Shown piece after piece: positions 22,844 to 35,869 of a stretch of DNA of 64,000 bases. Position 1 is the stretch's first letter, and each line of letters begins with the position of its first letter. The notes below the pieces were generated by a model. It ran no database searches and was not told the DNA's origin. It saw only the letters and a list, made by a program, of their open reading frames with translations. The translations under genes and the position numbers were made by a program. The DNA comes from Chara braunii (Eukaryota; Streptophyta; Charophyceae; Charales; Characeae), in NCBI GenBank assembly GCA_003427395.1, contig BFEA01000637.1, positions 529,638 to 593,637 of the forward strand. Direction: 5' to 3'.

Positions 22844-23845
22844 CAGGGTTGTTGAGCCCCGTCCCCGGGACCCCGACGGGGGTCCCGGGGGCCGGGGGTC
22901 GGCACCTCTGGCCCCGACAAAAAAATCCAAAAAATAAATAAATAAAAATACAGGGGGGTGCGCAACCGCAGCCTGCACCCTCTGGGCCACACTGCAATAT
23001 TGCAGTTTTGGCCCGACCTTGGGCCCCCCCCCGGGCTACACCCCCTCCTCGTGAGCCAGGGGTAGTGAGGGCGTGGGGCCGGGGGCGGGGCCCAGCGGGG
23101 TGCGCGGCCGGGTTGGCTAGCNNNNNNNNNNNNNNNNNNNNNNNNNNNNNNNNNNNNNNNNNNNNNNNNNNNNNNNNNNNNNNNNNNNNNNNNNNNNNNN
23201 NNNNNNNNNNNNNNNNNNNNNNNNNNNNNNNNNNNNNNNNNNNNNNNNNNNNNNNNNNNNNNNNNNNNNNNNNNNNNNNNNNNNNNNNNNNNNNNNNNNN
23301 NNNNNNNNNNNNNNNNNNNNNNNNNNNNNNNNNNNNNNNNNNNNNNNNNNNNNNNNNNNNNNNNNNNNNNNNNNNNNNNNNNNNNNNNNNNNNNNNNNNN
23401 NNNNNNNNNNNNNNNNNNNNNNNNNNNNNNNNNNNNNNNNNNNNNNNNNNNNNNNNNNNNNNNNNNNNNNNNNNNNNNNNNNNNNNNNNNNNNNNNNNNN
23501 NNNNNNNNNNNNNNNNNNNNNNNNNNNNNNNNNNNNNNNNNNNNNNNNNNNNNNNNNNNNNNNNNNNNNNNNNNNNNNNNNNNNNNNNNNNNNNNNNNNN
23601 NNNNNNNNNNNNNNNNNNNNNNNNNNNNNNNNNNNNNNNNNNNNNNNNNNNNNNNNNNNNNNNNNNNNNNNNNNNNNNNNNNNNNNNNNNNNNNNNNNNN
23701 NNNNNNNNNNNNNNNNNNNNNNNNNNNNNNNNNNNNNNNNNNNNNNNNNNNNNNNNNNNNNNNNNGGGGCACCCCCGAGGCGGGGGTCCGGGGGTCAAAC
23801 CCCTACCCCGGCTTTGCCCCGGGGGGCCCCCGCCTAACAACCCTG
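22844..23845. mobile_element. hAT-type DNA transposon (non-autonomous), GC-rich, with gap
   Basis: The ends are CAGGGTTGTTGAGCC at the left and, as reverse complement of the right, CAGGGTTGTTAGGCG. The first ten bases are identical and start CAGGG as in many hAT elements. With the 8-bp duplication this identifies the superfamily. The visible interior is extremely GC-rich with G/C runs able to fold back, and no transposase is visible. Because 644 bases are N, an internal gene cannot be excluded, although the space is too small for a full hAT transposase. It inserted in the capsid region of element A. Confidence 0.9.
23122..23765. other. Assembly gap (644 N)
   Basis: A run of N inside the GC-rich hAT element. 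Frames spanning it are meaningless. Confidence 1.
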
Positions 23846-24240
23846 AGGCCAACATCAACATGCACAACTTCCCCTCGTTTACGCTGTCCGCTTACGACAA
23901 CCTGCGACTCCACATCATGTTCGTCGACAACGATGGTTCAACCATCAAGTTGGACGACGACTTCCAGACGGGAGTGGGTTCAAAGGCTGGCAGCGTAGAA
24001 GCTTCAGGGGGTGGAATCGTCGCTGTCGTAGCTCAAAAAGGTAAGGCGACCGGTAGACGTCGTGGAGGTTCCCGGTCTAGGAGTCAAGTTGACCCCAATG
24101 CTCCTCCATGGGAGAAAGCGGGTGGAGAGATCGGTACACGTGGCAGGCTTGTATCCGTTGATACGGCCATAACCAGTTCAAGTGCCGAACCAAAAAGGTA
24201 ACCGAAAAGATCCCGCCTACGATGGGGTAGGCGTTGGGAT
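23846..24240 (+). pseudogene. Element A gag, 3' part (C-terminal capsid and nucleocapsid)
   Basis: Downstream of the hAT element the capsid frame resumes as INMHNFPSFTLSAYD and continues to 24201. It includes a Gly/Arg/Ser-rich basic stretch (GRRRGGSRSRSQ) suited to RNA binding. In another frame, near 24150-24200, YGHNQFKCRTKK looks like the remains of a zinc knuckle with its first part damaged. Confidence 0.65.
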
Positions 24241-24421
24241 CCTCCGCTCCCGTTGACAGCAATGTGGCCAGTAGTTCTGGCACTGCTCCGGGAAACGCGT
24301 CGGGCCAGTAGGAATAGTAGTCATTCCTGCTAGGGTCGAGGTGGTGGACACACCCTCACCATCTTGAGAGATGGCCCAAGCTACTGACTCCATCGTCGTC
24401 CCGCAAACACATTGAGACCCA

Positions 24422-24862
24422 TTGAGCCTTTGTTCGATGAATGTGTTTGAATCCTTACAGGAGCTAGAGGAGGAGTGGTCTAGATTAGACCCCCTAGCTT
24501 TTTGGATGGCATTAGCTAAAGCCCCTAAGGGAGAGATGTTCGTCGTCGAGGTAGTCATCAACAACCGCAAGGTCGGGGCGTATTATGACACTTGCTCGAC
24601 AAGGAACTTTATTAGTCCCGCTTGCGTTGAGAGACTGCTCTTACAGGGGCAAGTGCAGCGCCTGAGTCGACCTGTGGAGTCGACCTGTGCCAACAAACGG
24701 CGCATCGTAGTTAATGACTACCTCCAGGATGTTGAGTGTTGTTTCTCGTACGCGGGAGGGGAACTGAGACATCGCGTCTCGTTCCTAGTCAGCGATGATC
24801 TCCCAATGGATATCTTGTTGGGTATGTATTATCTTTCAGTTGCACAACCCCAGTTTGACTGA
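24422..24862 (+). pseudogene. Element A retropepsin (aspartic protease), inactive
   Basis: A 146-codon open frame contains FVVEVVINNRKVGAYYDTCST, the position of the D-T/S-G catalytic triad. Here the Gly is replaced by Cys, which should abolish activity. The usual C-terminal signature follows as FLVSDDLPMDILLGMYYL, with the hydrophobic-Leu-Gly motif. It would have cleaved the Gag-Pol polyprotein. The frame stops at TGA 24860-24862, where related proteins usually have Trp, and the coding sense continues up to the giant insertion at 24907. Confidence 0.75.
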
Positions 24863-25980
24863 GACCGAAAAGTGATCAAGCACATTCTGTCAGGTGGTGG
24901 GACCGCATTCGGAGGGCGCAGTGTCCCGACCCTCCTCTGCTTACCAAGTCCCTACTTGGTACCGGCCTTTTGCTTCGATGTTGCAACCTATAGTCTTGAT
25001 TCCTGAATCTCCACAAACCCTAGTACTCGGACTGTACCTTGACGTGGACCGGTCCTGTTGGTGCCTGCCTCAGCAAAAGGGGGGGGGTACGCCACATGAC
25101 TTTCCTTTGGTCCACGCAGGCTCGGCGCCCTGCTGTACAGCAGAGCACTACCAGCCTGTAGCCGTGGTAGCCGTCGGGTTCGCCCTGGGACGCGAAGGTG
25201 AAAAAACCGGCGCTGTCATTTCTACTGCGCGCCCATCGTGCCCTGATCGGGTTATGGGTTAGGTACGTACGTTCGTTGTTACAGTCGAATAAAAAAAGCG
25301 GGCAAAAGAAGAAGAAAGAAAAAAAAAAAGCAAGGATAAGAAGAGAAAGGGAAAGTCAAGTGTCAGATCCGCGCGTAGATCTGGACCCTAGCTTTAGTTT
25401 GCGGTCATCTAGTGATCTTTGACCGCGGTGGCGTTATGATTTTCCTTCTTTCCTATTCCGTTTTTATTATTATTATTACTATCATTATTATTTTTTCTCA
25501 ATTTCCTTCGGTCTATCACTTCGCGGGAAGGCCAACGGTTCGAATTTCGAAGCGCAGCTACAGTCGGTGGCCCAGACTGATTTGTCCTATCTTTGTTGTA
25601 CCGATGGTTGGGAGGCTCGATCTGGCGATGCGCGGTAGGACCCCAAAAGAGGGGCGACCCACGGCCGCATCGGTAGGAAGCCTATCACCCCTGAAGAGGG
25701 TCATAAGCTCCCTCCTTACCATCGGACACGGGCACCCGATAGGGGTAGGCCGACGGTTTGTTTTAAAGTGAAAGGTGTGTTGTCGGTATTCTGTTATGGG
25801 ACCACTGGGTCAAGCCTGCAGTAATGAGCCTTACCCGTTGGCGTCTCGCATTTCTTTTTCTCCTTCTTGTGTAGTTTGCCTTAATTTATTAATAAAAATT
25901 ATAGAATATTAGAGTACAGAAGTCTGAAAAATACTCGAGACTCTCGTTCAGAACAGAGGGGTCACAATATGGAGAGAGCC

Positions 25981-25988
25981 TATAAAAG
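25981..25988 (+). promoter_or_regulatory. Candidate TATA box in 5' LTR
   Basis: TATAAAAG about 1.07 kb into the LTR, conserved in the 3' LTR at 55340-55347 and lying about 170 bp upstream of the L1 start. A promoter is inferred from sequence only. Confidence 0.35.
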
Positions 25989-26149
25989 AGAAAAGAGGTT
26001 GGCTATTAAAGAGCTAACGGTGGGTGTCCGTGGGTTATTTCGTTGCCTTGATGCCTCTAGTCTGGTGTCGGAGGGGAGAGAAGCGAGGGCCAGTGTGAGT
26101 CATTCAAGTGTGTGCACTTTGGAGCGAGGCCTGGCTATTCGGAGTGGCT

Positions 26150-26631
26150 ATGGCGGACTGAAATGGCTTACACGATTACTGACCACGATATATGAATTAT
26201 TCCTGGATGTGGGAGCGAGAGGATGAGAAGGGCACTGTGGTGGAGACCATACTGACCTACGGTAAGCTTGAAGGGGAGGTGAGGTTAAAAATTAATGTGT
26301 GCAGCTGTTGGGAGCAAGAGATGAGGAGGGACGAAGGACTGCAGGCCTCAATCACCGAGCCGCGCAACAGCCGAGCGGAGGTGTAGGTGAGACAGGGTGA
26401 CTGCAAGTATGCGGGTAACGGTCACCTACCATGAGGACGACTCGCCAAAGGGGACCACGGGAGGTACAACACAACGATATGGACTTTGAAGGAGAGTCGG
26501 AGATGAGCGACCGAGAGGCGGATGTCCAGTCCTAGCATGGGCTGGACCAGATCCGCCGAAACCACCCGCTGGCAGGCCCAGTGGGGCGCGGGCCCGAAGT
26601 GAGCTCTCGACAGCGAGGGGACAGACGCTGA
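26150..26631 (+). pseudogene. L1 copy in 5' LTR (broken)
   Basis: Counterpart of the intact L1 frame at 55509-55997. The fourth codon is TGA where the 3' LTR has CAA, and further on there are a small indel in the middle third and a TAG in the SWH region. The rest aligns closely. Confidence 0.7.
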
Positions 26632-26711
26632 GACAGGCGTGGAAGGGAGGCGACAGACAGTGGGGCTGAGAGAGAGAGGTTGTCTCAGAAGTCAAAGACG
26701 TGCAAGCAAGT

Positions 26712-26713
<2 letters not shown>

Positions 26714-26788
<75 letters not shown>
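26714..26788. repeat. (GA)n microsatellite expansion in 5' LTR
   Basis: About 37 GA units at a place where the 3' LTR (near 56082) has only a short GA-rich stretch, so the expansion arose after insertion. Confidence 0.95.
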
Positions 26789-26792
<4 letters not shown>

Positions 26793-29567
26793 GTCAGCGC
26801 GCACGGTATGGTTGACGTCACATTCGCTTCCATCGAAGCAACAAGACCGATATCTCTGCGCGGTTTAGGCTGCCATTCCAGGAGAGATATCCGTTCCACT
26901 TTCTTGACATGTGGGCGCGCGTTGTCTCGAGATATTAAATGAGAAAACTCGACACTGCCCTTTTGTTGTTCTCTCGTCTCCACCACAGTTGGTCACGCGT
27001 TTACCCGCATAAATCTTGTGAGATGGTGAACTGAGAGTGGGGTATGTGAGAGCAATTTAGTGAGGGACGCTCGCAAGAAGGAAGAGAATTTGAGATGCGA
27101 AAAGAGAGGAGTCAGACCTGTGCGAGCAACGCAAGTAATGAATTTATCGTTGATGTCAACTTCGCGTGCGTTTGTTTGCGTCTCTGGCTTCAGTGTACCC
27201 CGCGTCCTGCATGAAAGGGGAGGTAATCAAGGACTGAGAAGGAAAATGGTGATAAAGGTAACCTCTTCCCTTTTCTGGAAAGTGTCATCTTTGTGTGGGT
27301 TGCTGCCGATGCGGACAGTTCTGGACAGGCTTGATCCGAGCATGATCAAGCTTCTTGCTAGTTCAGGCTACAAGGTGTAAGTGTTACTCATTTGTTGGGA
27401 AAGTTGCCTTGGCCATTGTTTTCCTTTCTCTTTGCGGGTGGACCTAGCTCGCAGTAACAAGGAGGTTGCAGTCAAGCTGAGTTGAGCGCTAAGTGACCAC
27501 GGGAGGTGCTTGATGTTTGGCGAGAGGGAGTTGTATTCTTGGCTCGTGTTCTGTTGTCGTGCTATGGCTAGCCATAACTTGTGTTGATGCACACATGCAG
27601 GACCAGATAAGGGAGAACTGGTTGTTGCCGTCTCCAATTTACACCAGTGACTTGCCTCCCATGTTACTAGACTAAGTACGCGGTCCCTGTCGTGCGCGAG
27701 ACAGGCCAGCAAGATTGTTGACGTCAACCACCGATTGATGATGAGTGATGTGCTACGCTAGCTAGGAGAGATCGATAACACGATCTTAGTGGTCATTGTT
27801 GTAGGCGTCGGTTCGCATTGGCCTTATATGGGCTAACGCTTTTGCTTCAGATCACGTACTCCCGACGGACTGAATTTCGTATGCTGTCGTCTGTATTATA
27901 ATTTTTTTTTTTTCATTTTAGTTAATTTTCCTTGCTGGTTAAAATGTTCTTGGAAGCCCATGGGGTCACCGCACCAGAGTGTCAATTCGAAGCTGATCAT
28001 GCTGCTGACCGAGGGGTACACATAGTAGCTAATCAAGACTCAGGTCGTGTTTGCTTTGTTGTTACATCAATTTTTCAGAACCATCAAATGATAGTGATTC
28101 TAGCCTTACCGTGTTGGTTTTGGAGAAAGTGAACGAGAAAGCAATCAGAATTTACTCACGCTGGCTATTCTAGGGAGGAGTCAAAAACTGACTTGGCCAC
28201 TGTTGTGTGAACGACCATCTACATTCGTAAGATACAGGCTATTTCGTCAGTGAGTTGTATTATGGAGACTGTGAACCAAGTACCGAAAGCAAAACCGAGT
28301 GTTTCGAGTCGGAGTGATAAATGAGACTGTGTTTTGATTGGAAGGCGAGTATTATTTACAGATAAGGCTTGAATCGATTCGCCCTAAAGCCTTTTTCGCA
28401 CCCCTTCTCCCCTTTTTTCATTCTTGTTTTTTTTCAGTTTACAACTCCCCTCTCCCTCTAATTATGCTTATTGTCGTCATGACTCCTTCGCTCTCATGAA
28501 CCTCTTATTGCAAGAATTGTCAGAACTATGTGGTTAAACACAACTCGCTTAATTGGGTTGACAGACTCAAGGACCTGCCCTGAACGCAAAATGGTCGTTG
28601 AAGCCCCTGCTACTTAAGTAAGAGTAGCTAAATTGTTTAACTTTGGGTCTACCTTAAGATAAGATAACCGATCCCGCCTGGCCATCAGCAAGTGATGAGC
28701 AAGAGGAAATCAATGCTCAGAAGGGTTGCATATTTTCTTATCAATTATCTGCTTGATGGTGACTAACGGGTTGTCTGACGAGGTGAGTTCGCGGCAAAGC
28801 GAGCACCTGAATAGGAAATAAGCACAGGTAACAGGAAAATAGAGAGAACCCAGAACTTCATAGAGTGAGATATCTGGTTGAACAACACTGCTCTGGTTTC
28901 CGCGACTAAAGGTCACTCTCGAGAGGTCCCCATCTGTGGAAGCTAGGACTAACCATAAAGATAGCCCCTGACTCACCGATCTTGCAAATAATTACGTCAT
29001 TTTGATAAATTAATCCCCTATCATACAATCTGGCAGGTCGACCCTGAAAAGCTGCCTTACTTCTTATACTGGGATCGATGCTGATCGTGTTCTATGCTGC
29101 AGAAACCACTCGCATTACAGCCTCGGCAGGTGACTATTGTCGTTTGTCTGTGGGACCTTGTCTATAGCAGTATCTTATGATGTGTGTAAGGGAAAGCCTG
29201 AGAAGGGCGTGATGAGTAGTGCTCGGCTTCATATAAACACGAAGTCCATCCAGATTCCCCGAGTCATTCCCAACAGAAGATGACGCCTATCTAATGTGGA
29301 CGTGACAGGCGTCTCTAAAAACAACCCCTAAAACAATATATGAAAGGGGACTGAGTTGCCATCTTTAGTACGCATATGGGGAGAGTCCAACTCTTCTAGT
29401 CGTTGTCTGCGCTACCAACGGGACTGTGCACGATGTTAGGCTGATCCCGTTAACGAAACGCTAGATTAATAAATGATTTTTCTCTTTCTGTGCACGACAG
29501 TCCTCGGAGGGCCTTGCTAATTTGGTCGTCAACCCTGGCAGCGTGTTGTTAACAGTAAATGACGTTG

Positions 29568-31029
29568 TCAAGCGAGGCGGTCCCGCACCCTTCCGAGAGC
29601 GCTGAACCTCACGGTCGTGTCACACAGGATATATTCTTAAAGGGAAGCAATCACCACTCAAACCGTACGCGCATGCTATACCTCTCACGACATCCCACGA
29701 CAGGTCGAGGAGCCGCGATGTACAACTTACCTCTACCCGAGGGGCTGTCACCACCCTCAGGTAGGCGTATCCCTGCTGAGCTACCGGCCCACATGCAAAG
29801 GCTTTTACGTGCCTTTGTAGAGGTTGGTCGGCCAATGACGTTTGCTCGATCGCTGTAGTATAAAACGGGGTACGCGCGGTAAGACGCCTAGAACTGACCC
29901 GTTAGATATTCAGGTCGAACTTTATAAAAGATTGTCTATTTCCGCTACTGCGTAATGTATTAGTCTCTTGACAATTATTCATCAAACCATCTTCCTACCA
30001 AAGGACGTCCTATCTTTCTTAACAAGTTATGACTTCGCCGAACATCAGAATAGTATAGAAGTAAAGTTGGACATATGATGAATATGGAAGTATTACCGCC
30101 GATAACCCTTCCCCTTTCACAAGTGCTGTGTGTCCGAGACTCTTCAACAGACCAGGTCCAGTTCAATCCAAATCACGCACAAAACAGACTTGCACAGAAT
30201 AATGCAAAGACAGTTCACATGCCATGCACTAACGACGTCAACCATCAACCATTGACCTTGTCCCTCACTTCCCAAACTATGCATGACAGCCTTGTCTTTC
30301 CTGAGACGTAAGCCCAACCCCCTCACATTTCTACAAAGGACCCTTGAGAGTAACCAGGACCATTTAGGCAATGACCACAGGTGACAGTTTTACTGACCAC
30401 AGGGTTTGTCTTTAGAGGCGGGTATCAAGCCAAAGGGGAAAAGTTGAATCGGTAACAACCGACCTGTTATCGAGTGATAACAGAAAATTGAGTCTTTTAG
30501 GTAGGACTTCTCCTTCAATTGTAGTAGACAAGGCAAAGACTTGCACACACACAGATCAACAAAGATTCAACATTCCCACTCGACTTCCCACATAGTGATA
30601 TCAAAGGGTTAAACCCTTAGATCTGGTTTGAGAGCTTTGGGATCAACATCCCAAAGTCTAACCCCTAGCTTCTATCTACCCTGAGTCGTCTGTCACTCCC
30701 CTTCCTTTTCTTTCAAGGAGTTTCTTTGCCTATGTCTCAAATTGTCCCCGAGAAACTCACATTCCCCCTTATTCTCAATACTTGCATATTCTCTTCTGCG
30801 GATACGCACACTCTTTTGTGCTTACGTGGTCATCTAACTGAGATCTACTGCTACCGTTCGGGGGTTTCTCGCTTAGGAGCCTATCAATGAACTGAGGTTA
30901 CACAGAATTTCTTCTTGTCTAATCCTTTTCCATACGGTATCCGCTTTCTTTTTCATTTCTTTCTAAACGATCTTTGGGGTCCTCCCGATGGAGCACTCCC
31001 TTCTTCCTTTTCTCTTCTTCTTGTCCTGA
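29568..31029. other. Left part of the insertion, no gene seen
   Basis: A TATAAAAC string near 29858 could be a promoter element. Two strong short hairpins occur near 30605-30625 (AAGGGTT/AACCCTT) and 30635-30660 (CTTTGGGAT/ATCCCAAAG). Short open frames show no family. Confidence 0.4.
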
Positions 31030-33170
31030 CATGCACAAGCAGTAGCCTGATTCACCCGGGGTTCTTCCCCTACTTGATCAATCCCAAACATTCCATTAGT
31101 CAAAAGTGTAGTCGAGTCGCCCCACGGGAGCACCCAACCACCCTTCAAAGTCCAAGCAGCCAAGCAGTTCAGGCAATCTAGTGCAAGCAATCGGATAACT
31201 CACCTGGTATTATCCTTTTGATAGTTAGGATGTCTATGTTGAGCTGTCCCAACACTTAACCCAAAAACACTTCGGATCCAAGTGTCAATTCCAAATCAAA
31301 GTTAGTAACAGGCGGTTTTCACGGAAGCCCATATTACTATTTGATTTAGAGCTCGGTCCTTTCCTAAAAAGTGTAATAGGATGACTCTACGGGAGCCACC
31401 CTACTACTTACTTAGAGTCAGACGAGCTGGGATTATGTTAGTGGATTCAGACAATCATCAGATCCTCCCTTTGCAGAAGTATCTTATTAGACCCGTTAAG
31501 ATTGCGTTAAGCAAGCATTTAGGATGACCCCACGGAAGCCTCCCATGTCCTGCTTCAATTTTAATCAGGTGGATCGTGCCTGAACAAGTCGTAAAGTTAC
31601 TCACCTGGGAGTATCCCTTTACCTGCTCAGCATAATCGCCTTACTTTTCCCTTTCGTTAGCTAGCCTCTAAGTCAAACAAGTGCTAGAATAACCCACCCG
31701 GGAGGCATCCTACCACCAATTTGATGCATAGGAGATAAAAAATAACTCTTAATTGAGTTGCCCTGACAGTTTACCTATCTGGCCTATGCGTTGTATGTGA
31801 AAAAAGGTACGTTGACTCCCACGGGAACTTGGACAGATCGACCCGGACTCAGGAGTCCGTACACTCACCCAGGAGTACTCGAATCCCTCCCTAGTCTGGT
31901 TCGATTAGTGATAGGAGAGCTTCACGGAAGCCTCCTGCTACCTTTTGCCTTTGTTAGCTTTTGAAGATGAGTGTCCTACGAGAGTACTGGATCAATTGGC
32001 TTTAGTTAAGTCGAAGAAGCGTACCCCACGGGAGTACCGGATCAATGGTTGTTGTTAGCGATTGTAGGAGTGTACTTCACGGAAGTACCGATCAAATGGT
32101 TTTTGTTAAGTTTGAAAGAGTGTACTTCACGGAAGTACCGGGTCAAATCGGTTTTCGTTAGACTGAAGGAATGTACTTCACGGAAGTACCGGTCAAACTG
32201 GCTTTTGTTAAGTTTGAAGAAGTGTACTTCCCGGAAGTACCGGATCACATGACTTTTGTTAAACCAAAAGATATACTTCACGAAAGTACCGGATCAAATG
32301 ACCCTTTGTTAGACCGAAGAAATGTACTTCACGGAAGTACCGGATCAAAAAGATGGCTTGTCAACGTAATCTGCTTGTCAATAGGGAAGACGCACGACAT
32401 CTTCCTGCTATCAATGTCAGAGTCAACTAATCATTATACCAACTTGCCACTTTAGTTAAGTCATTAGTATCAAACGATGCCAATCCATTAGTCCTACCAA
32501 AACAAGTAGCAAGGTTACTCACCCGGGAGTATCCCTTTTACTTGCCCAAGCACAACCAACTCATTCTTTCCTTGTTAGTATTAGGATAACCCTCCCGGGA
32601 GTCACCCTAATACCAGTTCGATGCGTTACGAGATCAAAACCACTTTTAGGTTAGTCGCCCTGACCGTTCATTTGATCTTTTATGTATTAATTGAGCAAAA
32701 TGTATTGTTGGCTTACACGGAAGTCGCACAGATCGATCTAGACTTAGGAGTTCGTGTACTCACCCGGGAGAACTCATTTCCCCTCCTAAGTCTAGTTAGA
32801 TCAGCGATAGGAGAACCCCACGGGAGCCTCCTATTATCTCTGCTTCTGTTAGTTATTTGAAAACGTGCACCCCACGGGAGTACCGGATTAATCATGCTTT
32901 GATTAAAGACATGCACTCCTCGGGAGTACCGGATTAGTCATGCTTTGATTAAAAACATTTACTCCTCGGGAGTACCGGATTAGGCATGCTTTGATTAAAA
33001 ACATGTAATCCTCGGGAGTACCAGATTAGTCATGGATTTAGCTGGTAAGTCAATAGAGAAGACGCACGACATGTTCTCGTCATTAATGTATGCATGTGAA
33101 AAATCAACTAGTTAGGCGGATGGTTGGGTAGTTTGCACGGCGAGTACCCTTTTAGTCATTCCATGCAGGC
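31030..33170. repeat. Tandem hairpin repeats (GTACTTCacgGAAGTAC family)
   Basis: The regular part (32004-32345) has about seven units of 44-58 bp, each with GTACTTC, a 3-base loop and GAAGTAC followed by CGG. A second block (32865-33030) has four units with ACTCC/GGAGT stems. Looser versions such as GACTC..GGGAGCC occur from 31030 onward every 55-110 bp. Several stem changes are compensated on the other arm. Confidence 0.85.
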
Positions 33171-33696
33171 AGCGTGACAACCCTGACGGAGGCCTTCATC
33201 ATACTGCCTTTGTGTTCTCAAGACCATGCAGGCTAGGTTCCTTCTTGGTTCTTTCCTAGGTTCCTTTTCCTGACATCAGGTACGTTCCGATTTCAATCAT
33301 ATAGCCCTTTTGCTTTTGGTGCTTTAGTCCTGAAGAAAGTCATGAACAGTATATCGTACAATCGTACAAGCAGTCTGATAGAAGGGCGTAGCCTGTAAGG
33401 GTATACGAGAGAGTTCCTCCTGAACTCCGGCAGAGCTCCCGCAATCGCCCTGTCATTGATCCCGCATCATACATGCAATGGGATGTCTGGACCTTTATAA
33501 GAATATATCACTAGACAAGTTATAGTTTTAAAGAGATTGGCTCGTGAGATGATCAAACAGGGAAAAGAATGGAGGAGGATGGAGGAGGTAGGCACCACCA
33601 CACAGTGATAATGTCTCTCTCCTCTCCAAAGCCCCACACTCTTCCCCTTCCTGACCCCTGCTTATCTCAGGATATTTAAATAGTGAAACGACAACC

Positions 33697-33748
<52 letters not shown>

Positions 33749-34189
33749 TCATTACTACTACTAGCAGTATCAGAAGGTAAGTATGTCAGACTGCGGACTA
33801 CGCCATCACACTGAACGCCAAACAGTCTGACACTGTCCGGAATAGTAGTAATGCATCCCTACCAAACCAACGGAGAATCAGATCAACGCATCAAGTCGTC
33901 AATGAAGATGTTGACTATCTTAGACCATTGCCAAGACCAGGTACATACCCTTACATCATCAACCTCATCCCTCTCTCTCTCTCACTCACGTACATACTTA
34001 CACACAAACATGGGTCGGGGGATCACACGAAATCCACACTCGAGACCAGAGATGCAGGGTTCAGGTACGTGCAGTTCCAATCAAAATGTCGTTTTAAACA
34101 GTTTCAGGGATCCAGTCACTAAACGCTTGACTGCGTAGAACACAGCAACCCAATACTAGCACCCTCACCAAAGGTAGGTGACTCTCCCT
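33171..34189. other. AAT microsatellite and unassigned sequence
   Basis: An AAT run covers about 33697-33747. The remaining sequence has only short frames without motifs. Confidence 0.6.
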
Positions 34190-34615
34190 CTTTATCCGTG
34201 CCAATCTGTCTGTCCGTCTGTATGCATGTTCCCGTCCGACAGCATTGGCCCTGTCTGACTGTTTTCGGTAACCTGTGTTTGTTTGACCATGTCTCTATTT
34301 AACAGTGCATCGTCATGTACGGTTATCTTGTCTCTGTGTCTGTAGGTTCTTGTCTGTTTGTTTCCCTCTGTCTTTCTACATCTTCCTTCCTCCTGCGTAC
34401 TTCTCCCTCTTCTTCGTCTTCCCTTCCCTTAATGAACTTCTCACAACATCCCTAATGGCAACCCGTTGAGATCACCCTGTTCCGGAACACTCAATCGATG
34501 GAAGTAAGTGACGGTGCGGTCAGCGAGCAGGGGAGTAATTGGTGCAAGCTGATGGCTCGTATTCACTCAGTAACCCACATTATCAGTCTATCATGGTTAA
34601 TAAATAAGATAAATA

Positions 34616-34658
<43 letters not shown>

Positions 34659-35260
34659 TCCTTGTCATAGTGTTTATCTCTTGGTTCGATGCAGCACTGT
34701 CAGGGAAGCGTGCTTGGTTCAGAAGGCTGGTTGCCAGATCTGCAGTTGCGCCAGCCTGAGCAACCAGGTAAGTCTTTTCTCTTCGTGTGTCTGTCTATCT
34801 GCCTATCTGTCAGCTGTCTGTATTTCGTCCGTCCGAGCCTGTCACTTGTTTTGTTGGTGTCTGTTGGCCTGTATCTGCCTTGTATGCGTGTTTACTTGTA
34901 CATTCCTGCTTCTATGCCTGTCTGTGTTCGTCTGACCATCTGCCTGTCGCAGCCTATCCGGTGCCCGGTGTGGTTGTCTGCCCGTTTTGCTTGATTGCCT
35001 GATTGTCTGTTTATTTCTGCTCTCCCTGTCCTTCTTTATCTATCTCTGTTTTCATCGAGTCTGTCTGTTTGTCTTTTTCATTCAGTATGTCTGCTTCAGA
35101 TCGTCTGTCTGTGTCGGTCTGCCTGTTTGTGCTTGTCTATCTGTTTCTGCCTGTCCTGCGTGCCAGTTTCTGTTTGTCCCTGTCAGCCGTATACGCATGT
35201 CTGTACCCATCCGTTGGTTCGACCGTTTTGTATGTCGGTGCCCGTTTACCTTCCCTCTTC
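34190..35260. repeat. Degenerate TGTC/TGCC low-complexity tract with AAT run
   Basis: CTGTCTGT-like tetranucleotide repeats dominate 34195-34390 and 34780-35230; an AAT run lies at 34618-34657. The Cys/Leu/Ser-rich frames here are by-products of the repeat. Confidence 0.8.
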
Positions 35261-35869
35261 TCTTTTACCGTGGATGCGGCATGGTTCAGTCAATCTCAGT
35301 CCGGTCCAGAAATTACCTCGGGGACCGTGAGCACCATGGACCGATGCAAAGGGCAGACCAACGGGTCTCCGAAGTATAATTCAAGAGGCAGTGCTCAGCC
35401 ATTCATTCATTCCTGCGTGAGCCATGCTGAGGCTGCCACAGCGACTTGTGCAAGGAGGTCTGCAGTGAGCCCGAGGACGAGGTGGGCAGAGAGACGAAGT
35501 TGGCCATAGCGATAGGATAGTGGCAGCCATAGCTGCCATAGCTGTAGTTTAGTGTGAAGTGTGTGTGTGTACAGTGTGTGCACGTGGGGTATCCAGGGTG
35601 ATCGTGTGTATGCGAGCAGAGAGGGCTGCGTGGAAGTTGGGTTGCTATAACCATTGAAGTGATCTTGAATCTGAACTGTGTTCGTCGTTACTATATCTCT
35701 GAGTTTTGAGTGGGCGCTTGACGCTGGTTTGCCGCGCATATGTTTGCGTGCATGAGAAGCTTGAATGAAAGCTAGTCGTGAAATAATAACAATAATAATA
35801 ATAATTATAATCAATCAATGATAATAATAAAAGAAAATATAAAATTAATTCACACAAAATGCTGGGAAA

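Larger units (their letters stand above)
22836..23853. repeat. 8-bp target-site duplication of the hAT insertion
   Basis: AGGCCAAC lies at 22836-22843 and again at 23846-23853, immediately outside the terminal inverted repeats. Eight bases is the size made by hAT transposases. Confidence 0.9.

Noticed and set aside
22815-23867. Long ORFs (350, 316 and 397 codons) across 22.8-24.2 kb
   Set aside because: Most of their length is N in the assembly gap; only the end of the plus-strand frame is real gag.
26426-26986. 186-codon minus-strand ORF with a long Ser-Leu repeat
   Set aside because: The frame crosses a (GA)n microsatellite and is the antisense shadow of L1.
34681-35509. Cys/Leu/Ser-rich membrane-like ORFs
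   Set aside because: They are translations of a degenerate TGTC tetranucleotide tract in all three frames.
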